The notes: generated by a model from the sequence alone, not told the origin. A stretch of 64,000 nt of DNA from Rufibacter sp. XAAS-G3-1 (GCF_013623775.1 NZ_JABFAM010000004.1:248001-312000); one strand, 5' to 3'; numbered from the stretch's first letter, positions 17,425 to 27,420 are shown. Numbers and translations: made by a program.

Positions 17425-18915
17425 TTAAAGTGGGTTCTGCACGATTGCTTTATTAGTATCTATTTCCCTTTGTGGAAATAAGAATTGCCATTCTTTTGCT
17501 CCTGCAGGCACAACAAAATTATTGGTTGTGATGGCCCAGGCAAATGTAGCGGGATGATTCGCACCAGTTCTATCAAGCGGGCTGTTAGTACGCTTCAAAT
17601 CTAAGAACCGGAAGCCTTCTCCCCACAACTCAATCCGGCGTTGAATGAGTATTTCATCAATCAAATCTTTACCTGCCTTCGTTGAGGCTGGAGCACCGCG
17701 GGCAATTAACAAAGTATTAAGGCTTCCAAGTGCTAAAGCGTCTTCGCCTCTGCGAGCGTCTGCCTCGGCAGCAATTAAGTACATCTCTGCTAAGCGCATA
17801 TGAGGCACATCTCCAATACTTGATCCGGTATCAGCAACCCTGAATTTATTTTGTATGTAGGTTGGTTTAACACCTCCAGAAGGAACAGTTACTCCTGTTC
17901 CAGTTGGTGACCATACTTTCTTGCGTACATCAGTTTCAGCAATCTTGTCGTACAGCAATGAATTAATTCTTCTAGGGTTAGTTCTAATATAGGAAGAATT
18001 GTAGTTAGACGACATATAAGCAAAGAAGGAGTAGAAGTAAGAAGTTTGGTCTGGAATCATTTTACTTCCCCAAAGCCATTCTCTGTTACCTACGCTATTA
18101 AACCCTCCTAAATACTCTTGCTGCGTCATCAAAGAAGCACCACTCCCCGCAATCACTTCTTTCGCAAGGCTTGACGCTGAGGCCCAATTTTGCATTGTTA
18201 AGGCTACTCTGGCTTTTACGCCTTTTGCTACCCACACATTAAAATGAGACTTTTCTGCACGTGCAGGAGCATTGGCAAGTTTTGTGATAGCTAGATCCAG
18301 ATCTTGGTTAACCTGGGCATAAACCTCCTCAACGGTTGCACGCGGCTGACCTTCCGTTGTATTAGTAAGTGCCAATGGTATTCCTAGCTGGCTGTTAGTT
18401 TTAGAGGCATCATACCGCTCACCAAAAGCCTGTACCAGCTGAAAATGTGCCCAAGCCCGGTACACTAACGCCTGACCTATCACCATTTCTTTTTCAGCCT
18501 CAGAACCAGTTGCATTATCTAGTCCATTGATAAGCATATTGGCATTAGCAATTATTCTATAGTAGAAATAATACCAAGCATGGTTATAAGTAGTAGTGGA
18601 AGTAGCATTGCGGTGAGAGGTCCAGTTATGCTCGCCATTAAACCATCCATTCCCTTGGGCTGTCTGCACCCAATCTTCACCCAAGGCATCCATGAAAATT
18701 TTATTGGTGCCTTCACCTCCTTGGTTCTGCCTTGAATTATGCTGGGAGTACATCATCCGGTGAATTCCATTCAGCGCGGCGTAGGCATTCTCAGTACTTG
18801 ATAATACATCTGCCTCTGTCACATCGCTAGTAGGCACTGTATCCAGATAATCCTCGCTGCAGGAAGAAGTAAGCAGCCCGGCCATCAAGAAAACACTATA
18901 TATTACTTTTTTCAT
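17425..18915 (-). CDS. RagB/SusD family nutrient-uptake outer-membrane lipoprotein (pair 1)
   Basis: 496 residues. A lipoprotein signal (MKKVIYSVFLMAGLLTSSC, Cys19) is followed by SEDYLDTVPTSDVTEADVL, the usual SusD N-terminus. TPR-like helices and the C-terminal block HMRLAEMYLIAAEADARRGED, then FLDLKRTNSPLDR, are typical of the family. SusD proteins lie on the SusC barrel as a lid that captures ligand, usually glycans or peptides, before TonB-driven import. It begins 14 nt after the partner SusC stop. No glycoside hydrolase or sulfatase is adjacent; the nearest degradative genes are the amidase and S9 peptidase downstream, so peptide import is as plausible as glycan import. Confidence 0.93.
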   Translation of the reverse strand: MKKVIYSVFLMAGLLTSSCSEDYLDTVPTSDVTEADVLSSTENAYAALNGIHRMMYSQHNSRQNQGGEGTNKIFMDALGEDWVQTAQGNGWFNGEHNWTSHRNATSTTTYNHAWYYFYYRIIANANMLINGLDNATGSEAEKEMVIGQALVYRAWAHFQLVQAFGERYDASKTNSQLGIPLALTNTTEGQPRATVEEVYAQVNQDLDLAITKLANAPARAEKSHFNVWVAKGVKARVALTMQNWASASSLAKEVIAGSGASLMTQQEYLGGFNSVGNREWLWGSKMIPDQTSYFYSFFAYMSSNYNSSYIRTNPRRINSLLYDKIAETDVRKKVWSPTGTGVTVPSGGVKPTYIQNKFRVADTGSSIGDVPHMRLAEMYLIAAEADARRGEDALALGSLNTLLIARGAPASTKAGKDLIDEILIQRRIELWGEGFRFLDLKRTNSPLDRTGANHPATFAWAITTNNFVVPAGAKEWQFLFPQREIDTNKAIVQNPL

Positions 18916-18929
18916 TTTTACTTAAGTTA

Positions 18930-21900
18930 TTACAAAGAAAGATTCAACCCTAATGAAAGAACCCGGGCAGGGGTATACACCGCCGATGTAGTACCTATAA
19001 AGTTCTGTCCAACATTCATTCCTTTCCGTTTTGAAATTATTGCCAGGTTTTCTCCTGATGCAAAAATATTGACGTTCTGCAGTTTAAGCTTTGAGGCAAA
19101 AGTTGCTGGAACATTATAGCTCAACGTCACATTTCTGAAGTTCAGGTAAGAGGCATCAATTAACCACCGATCAGAAGCGGTATTAAGATCAGTGTTACCT
19201 GGGTGTAATCTAGGCACATCCGTTATATCACCAGGGTTCTGCCAACGATTCAATATGTCTCTGTGTAAAGCTGACCCATAGGATGGGTTCATTAAACCGG
19301 CATATTCACTATCATAAATTTTGCCACCTACTTGGTACGTTAACAAAGCTGACAATGAAAACCCTTTATAGGAGAAGGTGTTGGTAATACCTCCAGAGAA
19401 GTCAGGGATTGCAGTACCAGCATAATGGAACCTTGCATTATTAGCTATCCAGGTTACAGTATCATTACCAATGATTTTGCTGTTAGTCTCATTGTAAGTA
19501 TTGGCCCGGTACAGACTGTTTCCATTTTCAGGATCAACCCCATAGAATTCACGTAACCAGAAAGAGTTTATAGACTCGCCTTCTTTCAATTTTTTAGTTC
19601 CGCTTACCAATTCTGGTTGCAAAGGAGGCATCTTGGTGATCTCATTTTTATAAGAAGTCCAGTTTACATCCAGGTTCCAAGTAAATCCATTGGTTCTAAT
19701 GATGTCTCCAGCCAAACGGAGTTCCACTCCTTTGTTATTCATAGAGCCAATGTTTTGAATTACCTCATCAACACCACTTGATAAAGGCTGCTTTACTGCA
19801 AACAACAAATCTTCAGACTCCCGGAAGAAGTACTCAACGGAACCATTTAATCTGTTTTTGAATAGAGCAAACTCAACCCCCACGTCAAAGGAGTTGTTTT
19901 TTTCCCAATGCAACTCTCTGTTTCCTAAAGTTGATTGCAGGAACCCTCCTTCTGAAGCATTTTCATAACCAAGTGAATATAATGCCTGCCATGCGTAATA
20001 ATCATCTACATCTTCATTGCCCACTTGTCCATAAGACGATCTTAACTTGATCATCTCAACCCATTCAGGCATTGCAAAGAAGGTTTCTCTATCTAATCTC
20101 CAGGAAGCCCCAACAGACCAGAAGTTACCCCAGCGCACATCTTCAAAGAACCTTGAGGAACCATCTCTACGGAAAGAGCCTGACAAGGTGTATTTGTCAC
20201 TGAAGGTATAATTTGCCCTAGCAAAGAATGATTCTATTTTATGTTCTTCTTTATATGTATAGAGATCATTGATGGTACCAAAGTTTATTAATTCTGTATT
20301 ATTCGCCACCACTTCACCTTGCTTCATCCCATACAAGTAATCACGAGTTCTGCTGTAATTCTCATGCCCAACCAATAAATCAATAGAATGTGCATCTAAC
20401 GTTTTATTGTAGTTAAGCAATTGGTTGACAGTGTAGCTTGTCAAGTTGTACATGGTACGGTTAGCTCTACCGGCAGGTGCACCATCGCCTACAATTGTAT
20501 TCTCGTAACCTTGCTCTTCATAGTTGGTAATATCAACTGTAAGGTTGGTAGTGAACTTGAAATCTTTCAGGAAGGTGATTTCTCCATAGGTTCTTGCTCC
20601 AGCCACATTGCGTCTGTATAAAAACTTATTCCATTCCGTTTCAGCAACTACGTGTCTACCTGCACTTGCACCTGCAGGACGAGTCATACCCGCGGTCGTC
20701 CCAATGTCATATCGCTTATTTCCGTTCTCATCAAGGATATACTCTCCTGTAGTTGGATCATGCATGTGAACAGGATATATAGGCCCTATATTTCGGCTAA
20801 AATAGAAGGGATTGACATATCCCGTAGCACTTCCGGTACTTGCCTGGTTAGAGTTGGAAAGAGTACCAGTCAGGTTAAGGCCAGTTTTAAACCAATTGGT
20901 AACCTTGCTATTGATGTTTACTCTACCTGAATAGCGCTCAAAGTCAGATCTAATCAAGTAGCCTTTATCATTCAAGTAACCTAAAGACACATAGTAATCT
21001 GTTTTATCAGTGCCACCACTAAAGCTTAAGGTATAATCAGATCTTGAGCTGCTACGCGTCAGGTTTTTCTCCCAATCCAAGTCATCTTCCCATAGCAATT
21101 GGGCATCTGGATTGATGGTTCCATCTGGGCGAACAATCTGATTATTAGGCACATTAAAAGGATTATACCCTAGTAAGCCCTTGACATCAGCTGTTGCTTT
21201 CTGATTGGCTTGTTCTCTGGTGGTAGTTGCATTGATTAAGCCGTTACGGTAACCTTCCCAAATGAGAGGGTAGTACTCATATGCATTTACCCGCTCATAT
21301 TCTGGAACAGCTCTTGAAGTAACCCCCTGCATGGCTCTAAGGTTGATTCTGTTTCTATCCTTCCGCCCTTTTTTGGTAGTAATCATGACAACACCATTTG
21401 TTGCCCGAGCTCCATATAGCGCAGTAGAAGCAGCATCTTTCAAAATGGTGATGTTTTCAACATCTTCCATGTTTATGTTTGACAAACCTGCTGTATAAGG
21501 CACGCCATCCACCACATAAAGAGGAGAGTTTGAAAAATTTATAGAGCTGAAACCTCTGATTTGAATGTCAGGCCCACCGCCGGGCTGTCCGCTACCTCCA
21601 GACACCAGCACACCTGGAGCCTGTCCGGCAATGGCGTTTGTGATGTTTGTAACTGGTCGCTGACCCAGTTTTTCAGCACCAATCGTAGCTGTTGAACCGG
21701 TAAATGTGGCTGGGTCTGCTGTACCGTAAGGCACCTGCACTACAATCTCAGCTAATTGTTGTGCATCAGTGGCCATCCGCACATTGATTGTTGACTGAGC
21801 ACCAATGCCTACCTCTTGATTAAGATAGCCTATAAAAGAGAACACCAGGGTTCCGCCCGCATTGGGCACCGAGATCGTATAGGAGCCGTTTACATCTGTT

Positions 21901-22061
21901 GGAGCAGCAGTAGTGGTTCCTTTGAGTTGTACTGTCACGCCAGGCATTCCCTCTCCTGTTGCGGCGTCAGTCACCCGTCCTGTTACAGTCCGGCTTTGTG
22001 CCCACGCCTGTGTTACAAGCGCCAGCATCAAGACGAAGCTGAAAAGTAAAGTTTTCTTCAT
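18930..22061 (-). CDS. SusC/RagA family TonB-linked outer-membrane protein (pair 1)
   Basis: 1043 residues. The order is a signal peptide (cleaved near QAWAQS), a carboxypeptidase-D-like regulatory domain (TVTGRVTDAATGEGMPGV, about 24-100), a plug (IAGQAPGVLVSGG, YVVDGVPYTAG, ILKDAASTALYGARATNGVV) and a 22-strand barrel ending LSLGLNLSL. It should import a ligand caught by the SusD partner. The segment before the plug reads VVQVPYGTADPATF, less like the usual VVVVGYGT TonB-box motif. The first 100 residues are close to those of the SusC at 37083, while the rest is divergent. A well-formed promoter lies at 22102-22132. Confidence 0.95.
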   Translation of the reverse strand: MKKTLLFSFVLMLALVTQAWAQSRTVTGRVTDAATGEGMPGVTVQLKGTTTAAPTDVNGSYTISVPNAGGTLVFSFIGYLNQEVGIGAQSTINVRMATDAQQLAEIVVQVPYGTADPATFTGSTATIGAEKLGQRPVTNITNAIAGQAPGVLVSGGSGQPGGGPDIQIRGFSSINFSNSPLYVVDGVPYTAGLSNINMEDVENITILKDAASTALYGARATNGVVMITTKKGRKDRNRINLRAMQGVTSRAVPEYERVNAYEYYPLIWEGYRNGLINATTTREQANQKATADVKGLLGYNPFNVPNNQIVRPDGTINPDAQLLWEDDLDWEKNLTRSSSRSDYTLSFSGGTDKTDYYVSLGYLNDKGYLIRSDFERYSGRVNINSKVTNWFKTGLNLTGTLSNSNQASTGSATGYVNPFYFSRNIGPIYPVHMHDPTTGEYILDENGNKRYDIGTTAGMTRPAGASAGRHVVAETEWNKFLYRRNVAGARTYGEITFLKDFKFTTNLTVDITNYEEQGYENTIVGDGAPAGRANRTMYNLTSYTVNQLLNYNKTLDAHSIDLLVGHENYSRTRDYLYGMKQGEVVANNTELINFGTINDLYTYKEEHKIESFFARANYTFSDKYTLSGSFRRDGSSRFFEDVRWGNFWSVGASWRLDRETFFAMPEWVEMIKLRSSYGQVGNEDVDDYYAWQALYSLGYENASEGGFLQSTLGNRELHWEKNNSFDVGVEFALFKNRLNGSVEYFFRESEDLLFAVKQPLSSGVDEVIQNIGSMNNKGVELRLAGDIIRTNGFTWNLDVNWTSYKNEITKMPPLQPELVSGTKKLKEGESINSFWLREFYGVDPENGNSLYRANTYNETNSKIIGNDTVTWIANNARFHYAGTAIPDFSGGITNTFSYKGFSLSALLTYQVGGKIYDSEYAGLMNPSYGSALHRDILNRWQNPGDITDVPRLHPGNTDLNTASDRWLIDASYLNFRNVTLSYNVPATFASKLKLQNVNIFASGENLAIISKRKGMNVGQNFIGTTSAVYTPARVLSLGLNLSL

Positions 22062-22101
22062 GTGTTTTTGAGTTTGTTTGTAGATATTACTGTTTGATAA
22101 C

Positions 22102-22132
22102 CAAATATAACCTTAAAAGATATCTTAACAAA
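22102..22132 (-). promoter_or_regulatory. Bacteroidota-type promoter of SusCD pair 1
   Basis: On the minus strand TTTG (22129-22132) is followed by 19 nt and TATATTTG (22102-22109), matching TTTG-N19-TAnnTTTG exactly. It lies 40 nt before the SusC ATG. No anti-sigma or sigma gene is adjacent. Confidence 0.75.
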
Positions 22133-22543
22133 CTCTTAACATTACTTTCAAGCTAATTCATTGAACAAAAAAAAGCCAGAGGACGTATAAGCGCCCCTTT
22201 TACATATTCCAAAAATTAGATATTTGAATCTAAACCGCTCACATTAGACAAAAATTTGCAAATCCATCATAAAAACAATGAATGCATTAAGGCTTTTACA
22301 ACCTTAAACCGCAAGCATTATAATTTAAATACCTCAACACTATTTTTCTTCTTTAAAGATTTCTTTTGTGCTTCAGTTCTGGAACAAAGCACAACAATTA
22401 GGGCACTTCCTCCTAACCGGCATTCTGCGTTTGGCAAAGCTTACCAAAATCATACCCCTTAAACTCCTTTCTATCTCAAGCCTGAACAGCATCATGGCCA
22501 CTGATCTCCGCGTGGAATAAGCAGACTGACACCAAAGCCTTGC

Positions 22544-22577
22544 TTAAGGCGTACTTTTGAAAAAGGAGCCTGAAAAC
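22544..22577. repeat. Dispersed palindrome copy, degenerate
   Basis: TTAAGGCGTACTTTTGAAAA followed by GGAGCCTGAAAAC, a weakened family member. The surrounding gap (22062-22704) also holds the SusC promoter and the terminator at 22639-22681; the AT-rich 22150-22500 stretch shows nothing else I can support. Confidence 0.6.
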
Positions 22578-22638
22578 CAATCACTAGATTAAAAGACCAG
22601 AATCCGGCTTTGCAGGCAACTTGACTCAAACGTCCTAA

Positions 22639-22681
22639 ACCAGGAAGCCCTCTGTCATTCATTGACGGAGGGCTTCCTGGT
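22639..22681 (-). terminator. Terminator of the DUF6588 gene
   Basis: ACCAGGAAGCCCTCTGTCA (22639-22657) pairs with TGACGGAGGGCTTCCTGGT (22663-22681) with one mismatch. It lies 23 nt after the DUF6588 stop on the minus strand. Confidence 0.7.
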
Positions 22682-22704
22682 TCTCTCTTGTTTCTCTCAA
22701 ACGG

Positions 22705-23796
22705 TTAATTAAACCCAAACCCAACCCCGGCCGTGGCCGAAGGGGACTTGGCGAGCGTTCCTTCGCCGTAGACAGAGAAGAACAATAGCTTCAGGCGAAA
22801 CCCGGCGGTGAGCCCAAACTGGCTGTCCTCCACATTCAAGACAACAGGGTCTACTAGGTCAACGATTTCTCTGGCAGGAGGCGTCCCCCTGAACGTGGTG
22901 ACAGGAAAGCGGCCGTTCACGTTGACATCGGTGGTGGCGTGGCTGTATTTCACGCCGCCGTAGGCGGTGATGACGCTTAAGGTTTTAGAGGCGACCAAGC
23001 TGACAGTCCAGGCTTTGGTGGTGAACACCAAAGCCTGGTTATCATAATAGCCGGGCTGTTGCTGCTGCGCAGTTTTGGCGGCGGCAGGATCTGGTTCCAA
23101 ATTCAGGGCGGCGTTGGCTTCCAACTGCGTATATCCGCCGAAAGCGGCGATGTCAAACCCGGGAATGGCGCTGATGACGGGAATCCACTGCTTGAGGCCG
23201 TGCTTCACCCCTACGCCCCAGAGTTTGGTGGAGTAGTCTTCATACTTCACCTCCGGCACATAGCGCACCGCCACTTCGGTGTCTTTGACAAGGCCAAGGC
23301 TCACCTGCGCCATAGGAATGGGCACATTGCGGTAGCCAATACCCGGCGGAGTTCTGAAAGTTGCTTTCTCTCCCGCCCCGGTTGTCTCTACTTCCATTTG
23401 CGGCCCTTCTTCGTCTTCCCCAAAAATGGTGGGGGCAATAGGAGATTGGCCAGGTGACAGCCTTATCTTTTCCAACTCCAGGGTAGAGATATCAAACGTA
23501 GTCTGGTCTTTGGGCACAAACACACCGGTAGCAAAAAGACGCACGTCAAACCTGCCCAAGCCCATGGCTTTGCCCGAGTTGAACCAGCCGCCATTGAGCG
23601 CGTGCCCCACCGCTTTCCCGCCGGGTTCAAAATAAACCCTTATCAAGGTATTGGCGTCTTTGGTGCCCGCTTTTATGACCTCGCCAAAAGATTGCTGGGC
23701 CTGTGCGGACAATGGAGCCAGCACTATACCAGCCATCGGCAACGCCACTAAGCAAAATCTAAAGAGAGCCTGCGGAAAAGAATAAGCAAACAACAT
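22705..23796 (-). CDS. DUF6588 family outer-membrane barrel-like protein
   Basis: 363 residues with a signal peptide ending near SAQAQQ (about residue 34). The rest alternates short amphipathic strands separated by Gly/Pro turns (GGWFNSGKAMGLGRFDVRLFATGVFVP, VSLGLVKDTEVAVRYVPEV, GVGVKHGLKQWIPVISAIPGFDIAAFGGYTQLE) and ends in GVGFGFN, a typical beta-barrel terminus with a final aromatic residue. This pattern matches the DUF6588 family found in Bacteroidota. No function is established for the family. It stands alone between the lamin-tail/TauE pair and SusCD pair 1, with its own terminator. Confidence 0.8.
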   Translation of the reverse strand: MLFAYSFPQALFRFCLVALPMAGIVLAPLSAQAQQSFGEVIKAGTKDANTLIRVYFEPGGKAVGHALNGGWFNSGKAMGLGRFDVRLFATGVFVPKDQTTFDISTLELEKIRLSPGQSPIAPTIFGEDEEGPQMEVETTGAGEKATFRTPPGIGYRNVPIPMAQVSLGLVKDTEVAVRYVPEVKYEDYSTKLWGVGVKHGLKQWIPVISAIPGFDIAAFGGYTQLEANAALNLEPDPAAAKTAQQQQPGYYDNQALVFTTKAWTVSLVASKTLSVITAYGGVKYSHATTDVNVNGRFPVTTFRGTPPAREIVDLVDPVVLNVEDSQFGLTAGFRLKLLFFSVYGEGTLAKSPSATAGVGFGFN

Positions 23797-23870
23797 ACAT
23801 TCAAATAATTGAAAACCCTCAAACTTCTACATAAATAAGAATAATTCAAATATCGGGAGAGACTTTCCTT

Positions 23871-23932
23871 CCAATAAACGTCCGTTTTTGGCCTGTTTTC
23901 CTGAAAACAGGCCAAAAACGGACGTTTATTGG
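23871..23932. repeat. Perfect dispersed palindrome containing the TauE stop codon
   Basis: 23871-23900 (CCAATAAACGTCCG... to CTGTTTTC) is exactly complementary to 23903-23932, with a 2-nt centre CT. The core TTTTTGGCCTGTTTTC/GAAAACAGGCCAAAAA is the family consensus. The stop codon of the TauE gene (23926-23928) lies inside the right arm, so the last codons are read from the repeat. It could act as terminator. Confidence 0.85.
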
Positions 23933-24723
23933 AACGTGTCATAGGCGAACTTGAGGATGATACCCGTCACTACCACCAGAAACAGCTTCCGGACAAAGCC
24001 AGAACCTTTGGCGAGCGCAATGCGGGTGCCCACCATGGAACCAATCACGCTGCTGATGGCCATGGGAATACCAATGTGGTACAAAATGTAGCCTTTGTAG
24101 CCGAAGTACAGCAAGGCCGACAGGTTGGTGGCCACGTTCACTACTTTGGCTGAGGCCGAGGCCGCCAGGAAGTTGAACCCAAAGATGCCCACGAAGATGA
24201 ACATGAGAAAAGAGCCGGTTCCGGGGCCGAAGAACCCATCATAGAACCCGATCACCAGCCCCACGCCTACCCCGTACCAGATTTCTTTGGTCTGCGCCAG
24301 CTTAGGGGCATGAATAGCCCCGAAGTCTTTCCGGAAGAACGTGTACACCGCCACCGAGATCAGGAGCACCAGAATCAAGGGGCGCAGCAGGGCGGTATCA
24401 AAATGGCTGAGCGCCCGCGCTCCCAGAAACGAGAACACGAAAGCCGTCACCGCCGCGGGCAGCAACGCGCGCCAGTTGATTTCCACGTTTCTGGAATAGC
24501 GCCACATAGAGACGGAGGTTCCCGCAATACTGGAGAGTTTGCCCGTGCCAAACACCGTGGGGACAGGCACGTGGGGCAAGAACACAAACAAGGCCGGTAA
24601 CTGGATCAATCCGCCGCCGCCTACTACAGAATCAATCAAGCCCGCCAGAAAAGCGAACAGGCACAGGTACAGGATATCCAAGGTTGAAGAGTTACGCCAG
24701 CGTTGGGGCAGATGAAACCGCAA
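23926..24723 (-). CDS. TauE/SafE family membrane transporter
   Basis: 265 residues with about eight hydrophobic helices and the family N-terminal motif GLIDSVVGGGGLIQLPAL. The internal GFYDGFFGPGTGSFLMF repeat of this motif is also present, as expected for two inverted halves. These transporters move sulfite, sulfoacetate or related anions; the substrate here is unknown. The start at 24723 overlaps the end of the lamin-tail gene by 32 nt. No internal ATG precedes the first helix, so the overlap is probably real and created by lengthening of the upstream gene. The stop lies in a perfect palindrome. Confidence 0.9.
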   Translation of the reverse strand: MRFHLPQRWRNSSTLDILYLCLFAFLAGLIDSVVGGGGLIQLPALFVFLPHVPVPTVFGTGKLSSIAGTSVSMWRYSRNVEINWRALLPAAVTAFVFSFLGARALSHFDTALLRPLILVLLISVAVYTFFRKDFGAIHAPKLAQTKEIWYGVGVGLVIGFYDGFFGPGTGSFLMFIFVGIFGFNFLAASASAKVVNVATNLSALLYFGYKGYILYHIGIPMAISSVIGSMVGTRIALAKGSGFVRKLFLVVVTGIILKFAYDTFQ

Positions 24724-27364
24724 ATATTCTGAAAATGTACGGGCTAATCAAAACCGTCCACAACGGAAGAAGCAATTTTGGCTTATTTATAGAAAAACGC
24801 CCGCCCACTACCGCTGTTTGCTTGAGTACTTCCTTCTGCCCCTGCAAGTTAAAGAGTTCTACCAGTATCACGTAATACCCGATGGCCGCTTTGGAACCGG
24901 CTTCGGTCAGGCCATCCCACTGCAACACGCTCTCGGCCCCCAACAGGGTATTGGCCGAGAGTTTCCGGATGTGCCGCCCTTGCGCATCAAAGATGGTGAC
25001 GGAAGCCACGAATCCCGCTTGCGGCAACCTGAACTGCAATAGCAAAGCATCATCTATCCCGTCTCCGTCTGGCGTAATGATTTTGGGCTGTAGGGTTAGC
25101 TTTTCAGTTGTAGTCACGCTTTCCCGGGCCTGTGAGTTTTCATAGCCCGGCGTAGCCTTCACGTCTGTTGCCGCCGAATGGAAATTTGCCGCTACGGAGG
25201 GCCCAGCAAGGGAAATGCGTTCCAAAGAAATCCCTTCGGCATCAGAAATAAGCTTGAAATGCTGGTCGTCTTGGTAGCTCACCTCGTCCATCACGGTGCC
25301 ATCAGGTAAAAGCAACACCACGGTACCGGCTTCGTCTGGGTAGGGCGGCAAAGAAGGCATTTCAAGGAACCGGTTAGCGTGCCCGGCGGGGTACTCGCTT
25401 TGCAGCGTGGTGCGGCTGGTGGTGAACACCAGGTATTCGCCAGGCGCCAGGAGAACATGCTGGCTGGTGATTTCACGGACATTCGCCACGGCACCGCCAT
25501 TTGCCCGGTTTGCCAATTTCCAGTTTCGCAGGTTCAGGTGTTTGGCAGACCTGTTTACCAGTTCCACAAAGTCAACCCCGCTGGGTCTGGGATTGAACAG
25601 GATTTCATTGATGACCATATCGCTTGGGGCGGGAATGGCGGGGAGAAGTACCGTCTGTTGCTGCGGCACAAGGGCGTTCCCGGCACAGTCTTTCAGGTTT
25701 TGTACCGTTACCGTATATTGCTCGTTTTCCCGCAAAGGCGTTGAAAGGGTTAGCTCTACCTCCGTTAGCCCCGGAGACAAAACCACCGCTTTTTGGATGG
25801 AAACCCCAGAGGAAATGGCGTACCTGTTCACCTGCGCGGCTTGGGTGCTATCCAGCGGCTCATTGAACGAAAGCAGAATTCTGGTAGGGTTAGCCGCTAT
25901 TACTTGCTGAAAAACCGGTGGCGTTTGGTCTACCTCCTGCACAGAATTAGCCTGACCGGGAGTTCCGCCGCGCGGATGCACAGAGGCTTTCCACTGCGAG
26001 GCACCGGCACAAGTACTCTCTATATTAATAAGCTCTAAACTCCAGCCTCCCTCTCTTTTAGCGGTTTCACGGTACCAAGCGTTGTGATAGCGCACCAAAT
26101 CTATCAACTGCCCGGCGGCATTGAATATCTCTATATCATCACCGCTGTCATTGAGGGAGGGAAAAGTAGCAAGCCCCAGCACCGGCCCAAACGGCCGATA
26201 CAGCGCGGTATCAGTGGCGGCGCATACAATCAGGTAGGCACCCGGCTGCAGTACATAATTGGGGAAAGTACCCGAATTGTTGGTGGCATCTGAATACCGC
26301 CACCCTTGCAGGTTAAAAGCTTGGTTGCTTCGGTTGTAAAGTTCAATAAACTCGGCGGCGGGCAAATCCTGCAAGGGGTTGACATCGGCATACACCTCGG
26401 TGATCCGCACAGCACCCGGCTGGGCCGAAGGGGAAAAGACAAACGAACCAGTCAGGTTTTGCGTGAGATTGCCCGCTGCGTCTACCGCGCGCAGAATTTC
26501 TATCTGGTTGCTACCGGTTGTAAAATCCTGGCTGAATTGTAGGCGCACTATGTGCGGGGTGGTGGCGTCCCAATCTGCGGCAACCGGCAATGCGCTCCCG
26601 TTTAGCCGGTAATTAGACAACTGAATGGCATCTGTTTGTTGTATAGGTTCTGAGAAGGTTACCTCCAGAGTTCTGGAATCAGTAGCGATGGTGCTTACCA
26701 GACTGGCAACCCCTATATCTTTGACCGTAAAATCATCAAAATAGAACCGCTGGGCGTTGGTTTGAGAGTACCGGAAGAGAATTCCGGCGTAAGCCGAAGT
26801 GGTGTAACGCGCGTCCTGCACAGTGCCTTGTACTTCATACTTTTGCCGGGTACCGGTCATGTCCAGTTCCAGCGTCCATTGGTGGGTGGCGGAACGGGAA
26901 ACTCTTACCCATACTTTATTATCTGAGGTGCCTACGGTTTTATCTGCCCCGTTTATCATCTTGGCGGCGGAGGTGCCGTCTTTGCGGTAGAGACTTACCT
27001 CATCCTGGGTATCGCCTATCCGTACAAAGTAGCCGCGTAACGCTCCTTCCAAATCTGGCAGGTCAGAAGTAAGATAGACTTCGGCCAGATTGCCCGAGGA
27101 AGTGGCAAACCCCAGTTGCACATAGAACTCCCACTGCGCCCCAACGGCTACCCTGTTTTGGGTAGACAAATGCAGCACCGTACCCGTTACAGCCGGGCCT
27201 TTGCTCTGCAATTGTCCGGCGGCGTTCACCTGGAAAAAATGCCTGTCGCCAGCCCAAACCGGGTTCTGGGTGATGTCTCCGTCGGTGAAAGATTCCTGTA
27301 TCTGGGCCTGTAGAGCCGGTATAACCGCTAAGTATATAAATAATATAAGAAACAATTGCCGCAT
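24692..27364 (-). CDS. Lamin-tail domain surface protein with Ig-like repeats
   Basis: 890 residues. The order is a signal peptide (MRQLFLILFIYLAVIPALQAQ), a jelly-roll-like region (about 25-210), an Ig-like domain (about 215-315), lamin-tail domain 1 (RITEVYADVNPLQDLPAAEFIELYNRS), a second Ig-like domain (about 470-570), lamin-tail domain 2 (MVINEILFNPRPSGVDFVELVNRS) and a FlgD-like Ig end (IITPDGDGIDDALLLQF... ILVELFNLQGQ). Such proteins are secreted and surface-attached in Bacteroidota, often by the type IX system. After the natural-looking end at KQTAVVGG, about 35 residues (FSINKPKLLLPLW...) are encoded by a degenerate dispersed palindrome and beyond, giving the overlap with the TauE gene. 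Confidence 0.88.
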   Translation of the reverse strand: MRQLFLILFIYLAVIPALQAQIQESFTDGDITQNPVWAGDRHFFQVNAAGQLQSKGPAVTGTVLHLSTQNRVAVGAQWEFYVQLGFATSSGNLAEVYLTSDLPDLEGALRGYFVRIGDTQDEVSLYRKDGTSAAKMINGADKTVGTSDNKVWVRVSRSATHQWTLELDMTGTRQKYEVQGTVQDARYTTSAYAGILFRYSQTNAQRFYFDDFTVKDIGVASLVSTIATDSRTLEVTFSEPIQQTDAIQLSNYRLNGSALPVAADWDATTPHIVRLQFSQDFTTGSNQIEILRAVDAAGNLTQNLTGSFVFSPSAQPGAVRITEVYADVNPLQDLPAAEFIELYNRSNQAFNLQGWRYSDATNNSGTFPNYVLQPGAYLIVCAATDTALYRPFGPVLGLATFPSLNDSGDDIEIFNAAGQLIDLVRYHNAWYRETAKREGGWSLELINIESTCAGASQWKASVHPRGGTPGQANSVQEVDQTPPVFQQVIAANPTRILLSFNEPLDSTQAAQVNRYAISSGVSIQKAVVLSPGLTEVELTLSTPLRENEQYTVTVQNLKDCAGNALVPQQQTVLLPAIPAPSDMVINEILFNPRPSGVDFVELVNRSAKHLNLRNWKLANRANGGAVANVREITSQHVLLAPGEYLVFTTSRTTLQSEYPAGHANRFLEMPSLPPYPDEAGTVVLLLPDGTVMDEVSYQDDQHFKLISDAEGISLERISLAGPSVAANFHSAATDVKATPGYENSQARESVTTTEKLTLQPKIITPDGDGIDDALLLQFRLPQAGFVASVTIFDAQGRHIRKLSANTLLGAESVLQWDGLTEAGSKAAIGYYVILVELFNLQGQKEVLKQTAVVGGRFSINKPKLLLPLWTVLISPYIFRIFAVSSAPTLA
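24773..24806. repeat. Degenerate dispersed palindrome inside the lamin-tail 3' end
   Basis: ATTTTGGCTTATTTATAGAA followed by AAACGCCCGCCC matches the family outline (TTTTGGCTTATTT centre, GAAAAACGCC). It is read through as coding sequence on the minus strand. Confidence 0.5.
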
Positions 27365-27420
27365 GCATAGCCTGTACTTTAATTATCATGAAAAGTTGGC
27401 TTACTTTGCAGCTGACCTAG

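Noticed and set aside
22256-22462. Open frame of 68 codons in the SusC upstream gap
   Set aside because: AT-rich non-coding sequence with no homology signal or start context.
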